DNA from: Bacillota bacterium
GTDB taxonomy: Bacteria > Bacillota > Clostridia > Acetivibrionales > DSM-1351
Reading direction: 5' to 3'
NCBI GenBank assembly: GCA_023398105.1
Contig: JAEWST010000157.1
Span: forward strand, 1-64,000
Length of the DNA: 64,000 nt
Part shown: positions 24,285 through 32,375 of the stretch, piece after piece
Numbering within the stretch: position 1 is the stretch's first letter
How the letters are laid out: each line of letters begins with the position of its first letter
Program-made: the position numbers and the translations under genes
Notes under the pieces: model-generated
What the model was told of the DNA's origin: nothing
Databases searched by the model: none
The model's input: the letters and a program-made list of their open reading frames with translations, nothing else

Positions 24285-24350
24285 ATTGCGAGTGAGGAGA
24301 CTTATTAATGGGAAATGCCAATAGACTTTTTATTTAAGAAAGTTAAGTTA
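24285..24350 (-). repeat. Dispersed repeat family 2, composite copy
   Basis: GGAGACTTATTAATGGG in plus orientation is followed by AATAGACTTTTTATTTAAGA and AAGTTAAGTTAATGAG, which is the family in minus orientation. The two halves face each other, as in the copy at 25.3-25.4 kb. Confidence 0.55.
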
Positions 24351-24397
24351 ATGAGTAAAACGATACATGGTTATTAAAAGTAATGGAGGATTTAACA

Positions 24398-25132
24398 TTG
24401 GCAAACAGGCAAAGACTGGACAAGGTGCTCTCGAATTTTGGTTTTGGTTCAAGAAAAGAAATAAAAAGTGCAGTTAAAGCAGGTCTGGTCACTATAGATG
24501 GCATAATAGCCAAAGATAGCGGGGTATACGTTAATCCCGATGAAAATGTAATAGAAATGAATGGAGAAAGGCTTATTTACCGCAAATATATTTATTTAAT
24601 GATGAACAAGCCAAAGGGTGTGATATCGGCAACTACAGATACTAAGCAAAAAACTGTTTTTGATATATTGCCTGAGGAATATAAATGCTTTGATTTGTTT
24701 CCTGCAGGAAGACTGGATATTGATACTGAAGGACTTGTGTTAATGACAAATAACGGGCAGCTGGCACATGAAATTTTGTCACCGAAAAAACATGTTACAA
24801 AGCAGTATTATGCACATGTTTTAGGTATAGTTAACGATAGTGATATAGAAGCCTTTAAAAAGGGTGTAACCTTAGATGATGGGTATAAAACCCTTCCAGC
24901 ACAGCTTGAGATAATTAAATCTGATGAGATATCAGAGATTAAGCTGTCTATAGTAGAAGGTAAATTTCATCAGGTTAAGAGAATGTTTGAAGCTGTTGAT
25001 AAAAAGGTTATTTATTTAAAGAGACTTAGCATGGGAAGGCTGAAACTGGATGAAGCCCTTGCTCTTGGTGAATGTAAAGAGCTTAACGAGGAGGACATTC
25101 TACTTCTAAAGGCTTCAGCACAAAAAAATTAA
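24398..25132 (+). CDS. RsuA-family 16S rRNA pseudouridine synthase
   Basis: A 244-residue pseudouridine synthase. An S4 RNA-binding domain (RLDKVLSNFGFGSRKEIKSA, VTIDGII) precedes the RsuA/RluB/C/D/E/F catalytic core, with YLMMNKPKGVIS, AGRLDIDTEGLVLMTNNG containing the catalytic Asp near 107, and IVEGKFHQVKRMF. The length and YKCFDLFPAGRLD form match RsuA, which modifies U516 of 16S rRNA. An RluB/E/F role cannot be excluded from motifs alone. The start is probably the TTG at 24398, which has GGAGG 8 bases upstream; the ATG at 24383 overlaps that SD. It lies 180 bases after the RsmF-like gene, so two rRNA-modification genes are neighbours. Confidence 0.88.
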   Translation: MANRQRLDKVLSNFGFGSRKEIKSAVKAGLVTIDGIIAKDSGVYVNPDENVIEMNGERLIYRKYIYLMMNKPKGVISATTDTKQKTVFDILPEEYKCFDLFPAGRLDIDTEGLVLMTNNGQLAHEILSPKKHVTKQYYAHVLGIVNDSDIEAFKKGVTLDDGYKTLPAQLEIIKSDEISEIKLSIVEGKFHQVKRMFEAVDKKVIYLKRLSMGRLKLDEALALGECKELNEEDILLLKASAQKN

Positions 25133-25551
25133 AGAAATATTGATAGCTAGGGGCAGAAGGCTTGAGAGAAAACTAATTTTAGTGCAAGCAATCTTTTCGA
25201 TTATGTATAGAATAATGAGATGTGTTTGCATAAATAAACTATTCGAGTAGTTAGAAGTTTTTTGAGCATTAGCTGTACTTCAAAACTCAACTTTTGTAGT
25301 TAAAAAATGAAGTGAGAGAACTTATCAAATGAAAAGTTAAATAATTTCTTAGAATAATTTGGTTTACTTGGCAATAAGCCATTGATATATTTCAGTGTGG
25401 ATAGACTTTTCATTGGGAAAGTTAATTTTCAACTGGAAAACTTGTAAAAATAAAAAAAGCATGCAGGCATAAATGAAGTAAATCAGGGCTAAATGTTAGT
25501 ATTTATTGCCCCTAGTAATTTTTTTTGCCTTGCAGCGGAAATGAGAATAAT
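25133..25551. other. Intergenic, mostly a composite repeat copy
   Basis: It contains the composite copy of repeat family 2 (25311-25434). No ORF or promoter was strong enough to call. Confidence 0.5.
25311..25434. repeat. Dispersed repeat family 2, composite (palindromic) copy
   Basis: GTGAGAGAACTTATCAAATG, then AAAAGTT, in plus orientation is followed by TTGGCAATAAGCCATTGATA, then GGATAGACTTTTCATTGGGA in minus orientation. The two facing halves share the AAAAGT and ATCAA parts, so the RNA could fold back over about 120 bases. Confidence 0.6.
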
Positions 25552-26721
25552 ATGAATAAACAGAGTATACAAAAATTGGAACTGTTTTTATTGGGGCTAG
25601 AGCAGAGAATAACTGATAATTCTAATTTTTTTAAGAAAATAACACTTAAATTAAAATCGGGAACTAAAATTTATGAAGGAAAAATAACCTTACAGGATAA
25701 CAAGCTTTTATTTCAGTATAATGGAAGGATTGACAAAATAGAAGTTTCATGGTTTGGAGCTAGACTGTCCAAAATTGCTCAGGAATATGAAGCAATTGAT
25801 TTAATCTATGAAGAACGAGGGAGTACAATTTTTATAGATGCAGATAATAAAAATGTAAAAATGAAAACTAAAGCTACAGAAATAGCAGAAACTTGCAAAG
25901 AGCACAATGAAACTTCTCAAATCTCAAACAGAGATTATTATATAAAAGTCGGGGCAGCAAATGATCTTCTAAAAGCTATAGGAATACTAAGTGAAAATGG
26001 TAAAATTAAGAATGACATGATTAGAAAATATAATCAAATAGACCATTATATTGAGCTTGTTGATGATATACTAAAGTCCCTTTGTTCAAAATATGAAACT
26101 ATAAATGTGGTTGATTGCGGCTGTGGTAAATCATATTTATCCTTTGTGTTGAACTATTATATAAAAGAAGTTTTAAAGAAAAATTGTAATTTTATTGGAT
26201 TGGATATTTCCAAAACAGTAATTGATGCTTCAAAAAAAATTGCAGAACAGCTTGATTATAGAAATATGGAGTTTAAGGTTACAGATATTAGAAACTATAC
26301 TGCAAATAAGGATATTCACCTGGCAATTAGCCTACATGCTTGTGATACAGCAACTGATGAAGCTATTGCACTAGCAGTAAAAAATAATGCTAAAGCAATA
26401 GTAATGGTTCCTTGTTGTCAAAAGGAACTATTAAATCAATACTCTTTTGATATGCTGAAGAATATTACAAAATATGGTGTGCTAAAAGCTAGGCTTGCTG
26501 ATGTATTAACTGATGGAATTAGGTTAATACTATTAGAAGCAGTAGGTTATAAGACTTCTATTGTTGAATATGTATCACCATTGGAAACGCCAAAAAATCT
26601 GATGATTAGAGCTGAGAAAATTGGTGATTCAAATAAGAATGCTATTGATGAATATAGAAAATTAAAGCAGGAGTTAGGAATACATCCTACACTGGAAAAA
26701 CTTATACTGCCAAATATGTAA
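25552..26721 (+). CDS. SAM-dependent methyltransferase (Methyltransf_32-like)
   Basis: A 389-residue protein. Residues about 1-110 form a mixed alpha/beta domain that I do not recognise. The methyltransferase core starts near residue 170, with INVVDCGCGKSYLSFVLNYY as motif I (around 187), CNFIGLDISKTVIDAS as the second acidic strand, IHLAISLHACDTATDEAIA as motif IV and KAIVMVPCCQKEL. The CxCxK variant of the glycine-rich loop together with LHACDTATDE and PCCQ is typical of a group of class I methyltransferases of unknown substrate, where the two adjacent Cys are conserved. The ATG at 25552 is preferred, although only a weak GAGA site precedes it. It could be an RNA or protein methylase, and its neighbours are RNA-modification genes. 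Confidence 0.8.
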   Translation: MNKQSIQKLELFLLGLEQRITDNSNFFKKITLKLKSGTKIYEGKITLQDNKLLFQYNGRIDKIEVSWFGARLSKIAQEYEAIDLIYEERGSTIFIDADNKNVKMKTKATEIAETCKEHNETSQISNRDYYIKVGAANDLLKAIGILSENGKIKNDMIRKYNQIDHYIELVDDILKSLCSKYETINVVDCGCGKSYLSFVLNYYIKEVLKKNCNFIGLDISKTVIDASKKIAEQLDYRNMEFKVTDIRNYTANKDIHLAISLHACDTATDEAIALAVKNNAKAIVMVPCCQKELLNQYSFDMLKNITKYGVLKARLADVLTDGIRLILLEAVGYKTSIVEYVSPLETPKNLMIRAEKIGDSNKNAIDEYRKLKQELGIHPTLEKLILPNM

Positions 26722-27026
26722 AAAGTGTTTTATGTTGGTAAAAATGATTATGCATCATCACTTTTCACCTTAGCTCGATATTAACCTTGATGGCACAAAT
26801 TTTGTTTTCTTGTTTTATTTGTTATAACGAGGCAAGAAAATGTCCGCCACTTCTATAAGTGGCGGGTACCGCTTTGGTTATCAGTCGGTGAGAATATCTC
26901 CCGCCTCGATGAAACGCCGCTGATGTAATAAAATTTTTCTACAATCGAAAAATTTCGTTTTGAAGCTAGGCGTTATAACTTTTACAAATCAGAAAAGAGA
27001 AATATTTGGGAAATAAAAGGGAAAAT
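26722..27026. other. Intergenic holding a full family-1 element
   Basis: Most of this spacer is the TTATAACG element at 26821-26976. The rest is AT-rich and leads to the promoter at 27027. Confidence 0.6.
26821..26976 (+). repeat. Full copy of the structured TTATAACG element (family 1)
   Basis: About 155 bp with imperfect terminal repeats: TTATAACGAGGC at the left and GGCGTTATAA at the right. Three internal hairpins are visible: GCCACTT(CTAT)AAGTGGC; GGTGAG(AATAT)CTC with partial outer pairing to CGCC; and AAATTTTTC(TACAATC)GAAAAATTT. A second full copy lies at 37694-37850. It has no ORF. The shape is that of a MITE or of a mobile structured RNA. Confidence 0.85.
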
Positions 27027-27056
27027 TGACACATGTTGAAAGATTGTGATATAATA
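27027..27056 (+). promoter_or_regulatory. Sigma-A-type promoter for the CBM25-like gene
   Basis: TTGACA at 27027-27032 and TATAAT at 27051-27056 with an 18-base spacer. Both boxes are consensus. The leader is about 95 bases. Confidence 0.75.
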
Positions 27057-27156
27057 CACAAATAAGTTTGAAATATTTAGTAAAAAAGTCAATATAATTA
27101 TTCATTGATTTTGAAAGCCAATCATTAAAAACATATTTTACTTAGGGAGTGAGACA

Positions 27157-27558
27157 ATGACAAAAAAATCATATGATGAAAATGGTGTGCTATTATCAAA
27201 AAAGAAGTTGTACAGTGGTGATATTATAACAGTTACCTATACGGGTTTGCTGGTACAATCAGGTGCTAAGAGTGTTTTCTTGCATGTTGGTTATGGCGAT
27301 AAATGGGAGAGTTCCTCTTTGATACCAATGAATTATGAAAATGGTGTTTTCACGACAGAGCTTGAGATTATTGAATGTAAGGAATTTGGTATTTGCTTTA
27401 AGGATGCAGTAGAAAACTGGGATAACAACTCTGGTGAAAACTATGTGTTCAGCGTTTCAAAAAAACCATTAAAAAAAGAAACCGTTAACAAAACGGAAAG
27501 TAATACTATAGAAAAGACAACAAAGACAAAAGCAAAAGTAAAAGCTAAAGCAATATAA
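27157..27558 (+). CDS. CBM25-like carbohydrate-binding protein
   Basis: A 133-residue protein built from one immunoglobulin-like module (about 18-105). SVFLHVGYGDKWES, IPMNYENGVFTTELEI, FGICFKDAVENWDNNSGENY and VFSV follow the pattern of family 25 starch-binding modules, in which aromatic residues such as the Trp in GDKWES and NWDNN contact glucan. The last 30 residues are a Lys/Thr/Ala-rich tail (TKTKAKVKAKA). There is no signal peptide and no catalytic domain, so it may act inside the cell, perhaps on storage glucan; this is inference. It has a strong promoter and GGGAG 6 bases before the ATG, which suggests high expression. Confidence 0.75.
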   Translation: MTKKSYDENGVLLSKKKLYSGDIITVTYTGLLVQSGAKSVFLHVGYGDKWESSSLIPMNYENGVFTTELEIIECKEFGICFKDAVENWDNNSGENYVFSVSKKPLKKETVNKTESNTIEKTTKTKAKVKAKAI

Positions 27559-27930
27559 TTAAATTTAATAATATCAGAATATTCAAAAAATGCTGTCTTT
27601 AAACATATAACTAAAAAATGTGTACTTGTTTTTTCTTAAATGGTACAATGTTATTTAGTTTATTAGTGTTAAGTGACAGCCTTTTTTTGAAAAAATTTAG
27701 TGTTTTATATAGTAAATCAATTTTCACATATAAATAACATATTGGTATGGGAGATGATTAATCAATTATTTGTTTTCAATTAAACCAACTCATTTATGCG
27801 ATTATTACTTTTTATATGATAAGTCTCCCACATACAATTTGCAACTATGAAAGTTAAATTAATAATAATCTATGCTATACTATATATATCAGATTTTGAT
27901 GAAATATACTTAAAGGAGGCCTTGTGGTTC
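27559..27930. other. Intergenic upstream of the polysaccharide deacetylase
   Basis: AT-rich spacer. An excellent SD (AAAGGAGG, 27912-27919) lies 65 bases before the annotated ATG of the next gene and is followed by short open frames rather than by that gene. Confidence 0.45.
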
Positions 27931-27960
27931 ATGTGTATGATTTCATGGCTAAATAAATAA
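27931..27960 (+). CDS. Possible 9-codon leader peptide
   Basis: An ATG at 27931 opens a frame of 9 codons (MCMISWLNK) ending at TAA. AAAGGAGG lies 11 bases upstream. A GTG at 27924 in another frame would give MVHVYDFMAK with better spacing. The strong SD has no longer frame to serve, so a translated leader before the deacetylase gene is plausible. Confidence 0.3.
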   Translation: MCMISWLNK

Positions 27961-27983
27961 AACATGAACAGAATACGAACAAA

Positions 27984-28979
27984 ATGTTAAAAAAAATAAA
28001 TTTAATTCGAAGGTATAGGCAATTAAATACAGAGAAAGAAAAAAAGCAATTTATTTTAATGTGGATAACCATTATTACATGTATGTTTACCATTACATTT
28101 GTAGCTTACTACATGTTTTATAGTTCAAATAAATCACCTCAAATTCAACTAAATCAGTTTGATAAACTGGAACAAGAAAACATTAATCAAAAATTCAACT
28201 CATATATACATAATATCATTGATACTAATACTGAAACTGAAAAACAAAACTCCAATGAAAAACGTAAAGATGAAGCTTCAGAAAAAAACAAGGTTGAAAT
28301 AAATAAGATTGATGAGTTAAATGAGAAGGACGATGCTAAAACAATATATATGGGAGCAAAAACCACACATGCTGCCATTACTTTTGATGATGGTTATAAC
28401 AAAAAGTATGTGGAAAAGGTATTAGATATTCTAAAAAAGCAGAATGTAAAATCTACTTTTTTTATCATCGGGAAAGTACTTGATGATTATCCAGAGGTAT
28501 GGAAAAGAGCAATAAATGAAGGTCATCAAATATGTAACCATACCCAATCTCATCAAATATTAACTAATATGTCAAGTGATGTTATTCAAGCCGAAATAAT
28601 GGGATGGGAAGCAAGTGCTAGAAAAGTACTAGGTGAAGATTATCTTATTAAAATGAAAAAGGAATTTCCATATTTGAGGCTTCCAGGCGGTGGAGGAGCA
28701 AAGAGTAATAGAATATTGTCTGTTGCAAAGAGCAATGGTTACAAAGTAATAGGGTGGAATTTAGAAACCTTCAGCAGTGTAATTAATCCCTTAAAAGACA
28801 ACAAAACTGTAAATGAAATATCTGATAGAATAGAACAGCATATCGTAAATAATTGTTCAGGGGGCTCTATTATTTTGCTACACTTTAATCAATACGATAT
28901 GGGAAATATAGAACAAATTGTTAGTGGACTTAAAAATCGAGGGTTTGAGTTGCAAACAATTAGCATGATAGTCAAATAA
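27984..28979 (+). CDS. Polysaccharide deacetylase (CE4, NodB domain), membrane-anchored
   Basis: A 331-residue protein. One membrane helix (about 26-46) puts the rest outside the cell. A charged, Asn/Glu/Lys-rich stalk (50-120) leads to a NodB deacetylase domain: AAITFDDGYNKK (Asp-Asp of motif 1 near 133), FFIIGKVL, ICNHTQSHQIL (metal-binding His-x3-His), YLRLPGGGGAKSNR (motif 3) and SIILLHFNQYD (motif 5 His). The family removes acetyl groups from peptidoglycan or chitin-like GlcNAc polymers, and peptidoglycan is the likely substrate here. The annotated ATG has no good SD. A perfect SD 65 bases earlier serves a short leader frame, so translation may be coupled. Confidence 0.88.
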   Translation: MLKKINLIRRYRQLNTEKEKKQFILMWITIITCMFTITFVAYYMFYSSNKSPQIQLNQFDKLEQENINQKFNSYIHNIIDTNTETEKQNSNEKRKDEASEKNKVEINKIDELNEKDDAKTIYMGAKTTHAAITFDDGYNKKYVEKVLDILKKQNVKSTFFIIGKVLDDYPEVWKRAINEGHQICNHTQSHQILTNMSSDVIQAEIMGWEASARKVLGEDYLIKMKKEFPYLRLPGGGGAKSNRILSVAKSNGYKVIGWNLETFSSVINPLKDNKTVNEISDRIEQHIVNNCSGGSIILLHFNQYDMGNIEQIVSGLKNRGFELQTISMIVK

Positions 28980-29194
28980 TATGTTGAAACCATAATTAAT
29001 GTAGATTATAATTCTATTGTATGTTATAGTTTAGCCATTTAATATAGATTATTAACTCCGTCTATGGGTGTTCATATTTATCAAGGATTTGTTGCCGAAA
29101 GAATTGCAGGAAAGTAATTGCTAGATTATGAGAAAATAATAAGAATAGTTATTAAATAGAATGTTTGAAAATTTATTTTATGGAGGTTATTCAA

Positions 29195-30442
29195 ATGAAG
29201 AGTGTTATTAGAGACATATCCCTAGCAGACAAGGGCAGACAAAAAATAGAATGGGTTAGAAAAAATATGCCTATTCTAAGAGGATTAGAAGAAGAATTTA
29301 AACAGACAATGCCATTTAGAGGAGTAAGAGTGGTAGTTTCTGTGCATTTAGAAGCAAAGACTGCCTATTTAGCAAAATTATTTGCAATTGGCGGTGGGGA
29401 GGTCTCTGTAACAGGTAGTAATCCCCTTTCAACACAGGACGATGTAGCAGCAGGTTTGGTAGCCGATGGATTGGATGTTTACGCTTGGTACAATTCTACA
29501 AAGGAAGAGTATGAGGAACATTTGAATTTAGCTCTTGGATATAAACCTAACATAATTATTGATGATGGTGGAGATTTGGTTAATTTACTGCACACCTCTA
29601 GAAAAGAGTTACTTCCTCACATAATGGGTGGATGTGAAGAAACAACTACAGGAGTACTAAGATTAAAGGCTATGGAGCAGGAAGGTATTCTCAAATTTCC
29701 TATGATAGCAGTGAATAACGCTCAGTGTAAGTATTTATTTGACAATAGATATGGTACAGGACAGTCGGTTTGGGATGGAATAAACAGAACTACCAATTTG
29801 ATTGTAGCAGGAAAAAATGTTGTTGTTGCAGGCTATGGATGGTGCGGTAAAGGCATAGCAATGAGAGCAAAGGGATTTGGTGCAAATGTTATTGTTACTG
29901 AAATAGATTCTATAAAGGCGGCTGAAGCAATTATGGATGGTTTCAAGGTGATGGAAATGTCTGAAGCAGCTAAAGTTGGAGATTTCTTCATAACTGTAAC
30001 TGGTTGCAGTGATGTTATTACAACTGAGCACTTTATGAATATGAAGGATGGTGCTATTTGCTGTAATGCGGGACATTTTGATGTTGAAGTGTCAGTTAAA
30101 CAGCTTGAAGAGATTGCTGTTGAAAAGCAGGAACAAAGACACAATATCATGGGCTACAAATTGGAAAATGGAAATTGGATAAACATTTTAGCAGAAGGCA
30201 GACTAGTAAATCTAGCTGCAGGAGATGGACATCCTGCCGAGATTATGGATATGAGCTTTGCATTACAAGCTCTTAGTGCACGATATATGCTTAACAATTT
30301 TAGTAAGCTAGGAAATAAAGTAATTGATGTTCCAGTTGAATTGGATGCAGCTGTTGCTGAAATCAAGTTGAATTCATGGGGAGTAAAGATTGACAAGCTG
30401 TCAGAGGAGCAGAAAAAGTATTTAAACAGCTGGACAGTATAA
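29195..30442 (+). CDS. ahcY: Adenosylhomocysteinase (possibly S-inosylhomocysteine hydrolase)
   Basis: A 415-residue NAD-dependent hydrolase that splits S-adenosylhomocysteine into adenosine and homocysteine. It has VSVHLEAKTAYLAKLFAIGG, VTGSNPLSTQDDVAAGL, IIDDGGDLVNLLH, EETTTGVLRLKAMEQEG, the NAD-binding GYGWCGKGIAMRAKGFGANV, and CNAGHFDVEV. The HLEAKTA and SNPLSTQDDVA forms are those of the thermophile/archaeal subgroup. The next gene, mtaD, encodes a SAH/MTA deaminase. In methanogens the paired hydrolase acts on S-inosylhomocysteine, so that substrate should be considered here too. The start at 29195 has GGAGG 8 bases upstream; the longer frame from 29165 does not. The spacer to mtaD is 32 bases, so they form an operon. 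Confidence 0.93.
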   Translation: MKSVIRDISLADKGRQKIEWVRKNMPILRGLEEEFKQTMPFRGVRVVVSVHLEAKTAYLAKLFAIGGGEVSVTGSNPLSTQDDVAAGLVADGLDVYAWYNSTKEEYEEHLNLALGYKPNIIIDDGGDLVNLLHTSRKELLPHIMGGCEETTTGVLRLKAMEQEGILKFPMIAVNNAQCKYLFDNRYGTGQSVWDGINRTTNLIVAGKNVVVAGYGWCGKGIAMRAKGFGANVIVTEIDSIKAAEAIMDGFKVMEMSEAAKVGDFFITVTGCSDVITTEHFMNMKDGAICCNAGHFDVEVSVKQLEEIAVEKQEQRHNIMGYKLENGNWINILAEGRLVNLAAGDGHPAEIMDMSFALQALSARYMLNNFSKLGNKVIDVPVELDAAVAEIKLNSWGVKIDKLSEEQKKYLNSWTV

Positions 30443-30474
30443 TGCCCCATCTTTACAGGTTCATGGAGGATAGA

Positions 30475-31782
30475 ATGGTCATTTTGGATTTATTGATAAA
30501 GAATGTTAATATTATCACTCTGGATGATACAAACAGGGTGATAAAAAATGGTTATATAGGGATAAAAGATGGAAAGATTAGCCTAGTAGCTGATAGTTTA
30601 CCAAATGATATTAATTTCAACGATGAGATGGATGGAAAGGGCAAGATTGCTATGCCAGGGCTTTTTAATGGACATAGTCATAGTGCTATGACCTTAATGA
30701 GAAATTATGCAGATGATATGGCTTTGGAAACTTGGCTTTTTGACAATATATTTCCAGTTGAGGCAAAACTAAATGAGGAATATGTTTTTTGGGGAACTAT
30801 GCTGGGAATTACTGAAATGCTAAAGTCTGGAGTAGTTGCATTTGCAGACATGTATATGTTTATGGAGGAAGTTGCACGAGCTGTTACCGAGACAGGTATT
30901 AAAGCAAATATTTGTAAAAGTCCTATACAGTTTTTTGAGGATGGAGAACTAAAGAGGTTGGACAAGAGCCAAGGCACTATAGATTATTACAATAAATATC
31001 ACAACACCGCTGATGGCAGGATAAAGGTTTTTGTTGAAATACATTCAACATACATGTTCAATGAAAAAACTTTGACAAATGCTGCAGCACTTGCAAAGCA
31101 ATTAAATACAGGTATTCATATACACCTTTTAGAAACTACTGCTGAGGTTGAATCTAGTAAAAGAGATTATGGTATGACATCTGTGGAAATATGCAAAAAA
31201 ACAGGTGTGCTAGATGTTCCAGTTCTGGCTGCTCACTGTGTTCACATGACTGATAGTGATTTAGAGATAATGAAAGCCATGGGAGCTAGTATATGCCATA
31301 ATCCTACAAGCAATCTTAAGCTTGGAAGTGGCATTGCGAGAGTTCCTAAAATGCTGGAAATGGGACTAAATGTGTGTTTAGGAACTGATGGCGCTGCCAG
31401 CAATAACAATCTTAATATGTTTGAAGAAATGAATCTTGCAGCACTTATACATAAAGGCGTTGCAATGAATCCGCAGCTGATGAATGCAAGGGATGTGCTA
31501 AAAATGGGTACCTGCAACGGTGCAAGGGCACTTGGCTTTGAAGACTCAGGTTTAATCAAAGAAGGGATGAAAGGTGACATTATATTAATAGACACTGATA
31601 AACCACATTTCTATCCTAAAAATAATGATATATCTGCTATTGTTTATTCAGCCCAAGCTTCAGATGTTGATACTGTTATTGTTGATGGAAAAATTATAAT
31701 GCAGAATAGAATATTTAAGAGTATTGATGAAGAAAAAATAAAATTTGAGGTAGATAGGCTGTCTAGGAAATTATTGGAATAA
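30475..31782 (+). CDS. mtaD: 5-methylthioadenosine/S-adenosylhomocysteine deaminase
   Basis: A 435-residue amidohydrolase. The zinc enzyme deaminates the adenine ring of SAH, methylthioadenosine or adenosine, giving inosine derivatives. It has MPGLFNGHSHSAMTLMRNYADDM (the HxH metal site), HIHLLETTAEVESSKRDYG, VLAAHCVHMTDSDLEIM, ASICHNPTSNLKLGSGIA and CLGTDGAASNNNLNMFEEM, the full set of metal and substrate motifs of MtaD. The ATG at 30475 has GGAGG 5 bases upstream; an ATG at 30442 overlaps the ahcY stop codon and has no site. Directly after ahcY and in the same operon, it implies a route SAH to S-inosylhomocysteine to inosine plus homocysteine. It is followed by a strong terminator. Confidence 0.93.
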   Translation: MVILDLLIKNVNIITLDDTNRVIKNGYIGIKDGKISLVADSLPNDINFNDEMDGKGKIAMPGLFNGHSHSAMTLMRNYADDMALETWLFDNIFPVEAKLNEEYVFWGTMLGITEMLKSGVVAFADMYMFMEEVARAVTETGIKANICKSPIQFFEDGELKRLDKSQGTIDYYNKYHNTADGRIKVFVEIHSTYMFNEKTLTNAAALAKQLNTGIHIHLLETTAEVESSKRDYGMTSVEICKKTGVLDVPVLAAHCVHMTDSDLEIMKAMGASICHNPTSNLKLGSGIARVPKMLEMGLNVCLGTDGAASNNNLNMFEEMNLAALIHKGVAMNPQLMNARDVLKMGTCNGARALGFEDSGLIKEGMKGDIILIDTDKPHFYPKNNDISAIVYSAQASDVDTVIVDGKIIMQNRIFKSIDEEKIKFEVDRLSRKLLE

Positions 31783-31854
31783 TTGAAGAGTAGTATTCTA
31801 TTATTAATATCTCATGTCTACTATTGGAATATAATATATAAAACAATAATATTG

Positions 31855-31890
31855 CAAACCTCTGCTATGCAGAGGTTTGTGTCGTTTTAC
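31855..31890 (+). terminator. Terminator of the ahcY-mtaD operon
   Basis: CAAACCTCTGC pairs perfectly over 11 bases with GCAGAGGTTTG around TAT, followed by TGTCGTTTT. It lies 70 bases after the mtaD stop. Confidence 0.88.
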
Positions 31891-32084
31891 GGGGTATTCC
31901 ACTTTCTATCAAGCTTACTTCCATTTAACTGTTACCGCCAACAACACAAATATTAGCTAGCTCTATGGTATTATTTACATAAAGGAATTATGTAGAGTTT
32001 GTCTAATTATTATTAATAGACTTTTTATGTAGAAAAGTTGAGTAATTGACTTTTTGAACAAAAATAAAATTTGGGGGTAAATTC
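31891..32084. other. Intergenic with a family-2 repeat fragment
   Basis: TAATAGACTTTTTATGTAGA with AAAGTTGAGTAATTGA (about 32014-32050) is the conserved half of repeat family 2 in minus orientation. Nothing else is visible. Confidence 0.5.
32014..32050 (-). repeat. Dispersed repeat family 2, half copy
   Basis: The reverse complement reads AATTACTCAACTTTTCTACA then TAAAAAGTCTATTA, the left half of the family consensus. The GGTGCGGG half is missing. Confidence 0.6.
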
Positions 32085-32375
32085 ATGTCTGTTAGTATAA
32101 GTTTATGGTCAAATTTGCAAGGAGAAATTCAAAACTTTTTATCTAGTTATTATCAAAAGGACTTTATTAATAATGAGCAGGTCAACAGTTGGACAAGTGA
32201 TTTTTCCAATCCTTTAGAGTCAATTGATATAATAAGTGCATTAATGGATAATTTTCATAAATACAAGGTTACTATGTATATACATATGGAGAACGGTTAT
32301 TTGCATAAAATAACAGATGAAAATTATAATGATGTCATAAAAGGGCTTTTGGAGCTATACTATTTGCCTATATAA
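32085..32375 (+). CDS. Hypothetical protein
   Basis: A 96-residue, mildly acidic, soluble protein with no signal peptide or membrane segment. It starts SISLWSNLQGEIQNFLSSYY and has a C-terminal half with VTMYIHMENGYLHKIT and VIKGLLELYYLPI, a pattern of alternating helix and strand. I do not recognise a family. A good SD (GGGGGT, 7 bases before the ATG) and ordinary codon use support a real gene. Confidence 0.65.
   Translation: MSVSISLWSNLQGEIQNFLSSYYQKDFINNEQVNSWTSDFSNPLESIDIISALMDNFHKYKVTMYIHMENGYLHKITDENYNDVIKGLLELYYLPI

Noticed and set aside
26821..26976. Known riboswitch or regulatory RNA class for the family-1 element
   Set aside because: The copies lie next to unrelated genes, have terminal repeats and are truncated at various points, which fits a mobile element better than a cis-regulator.
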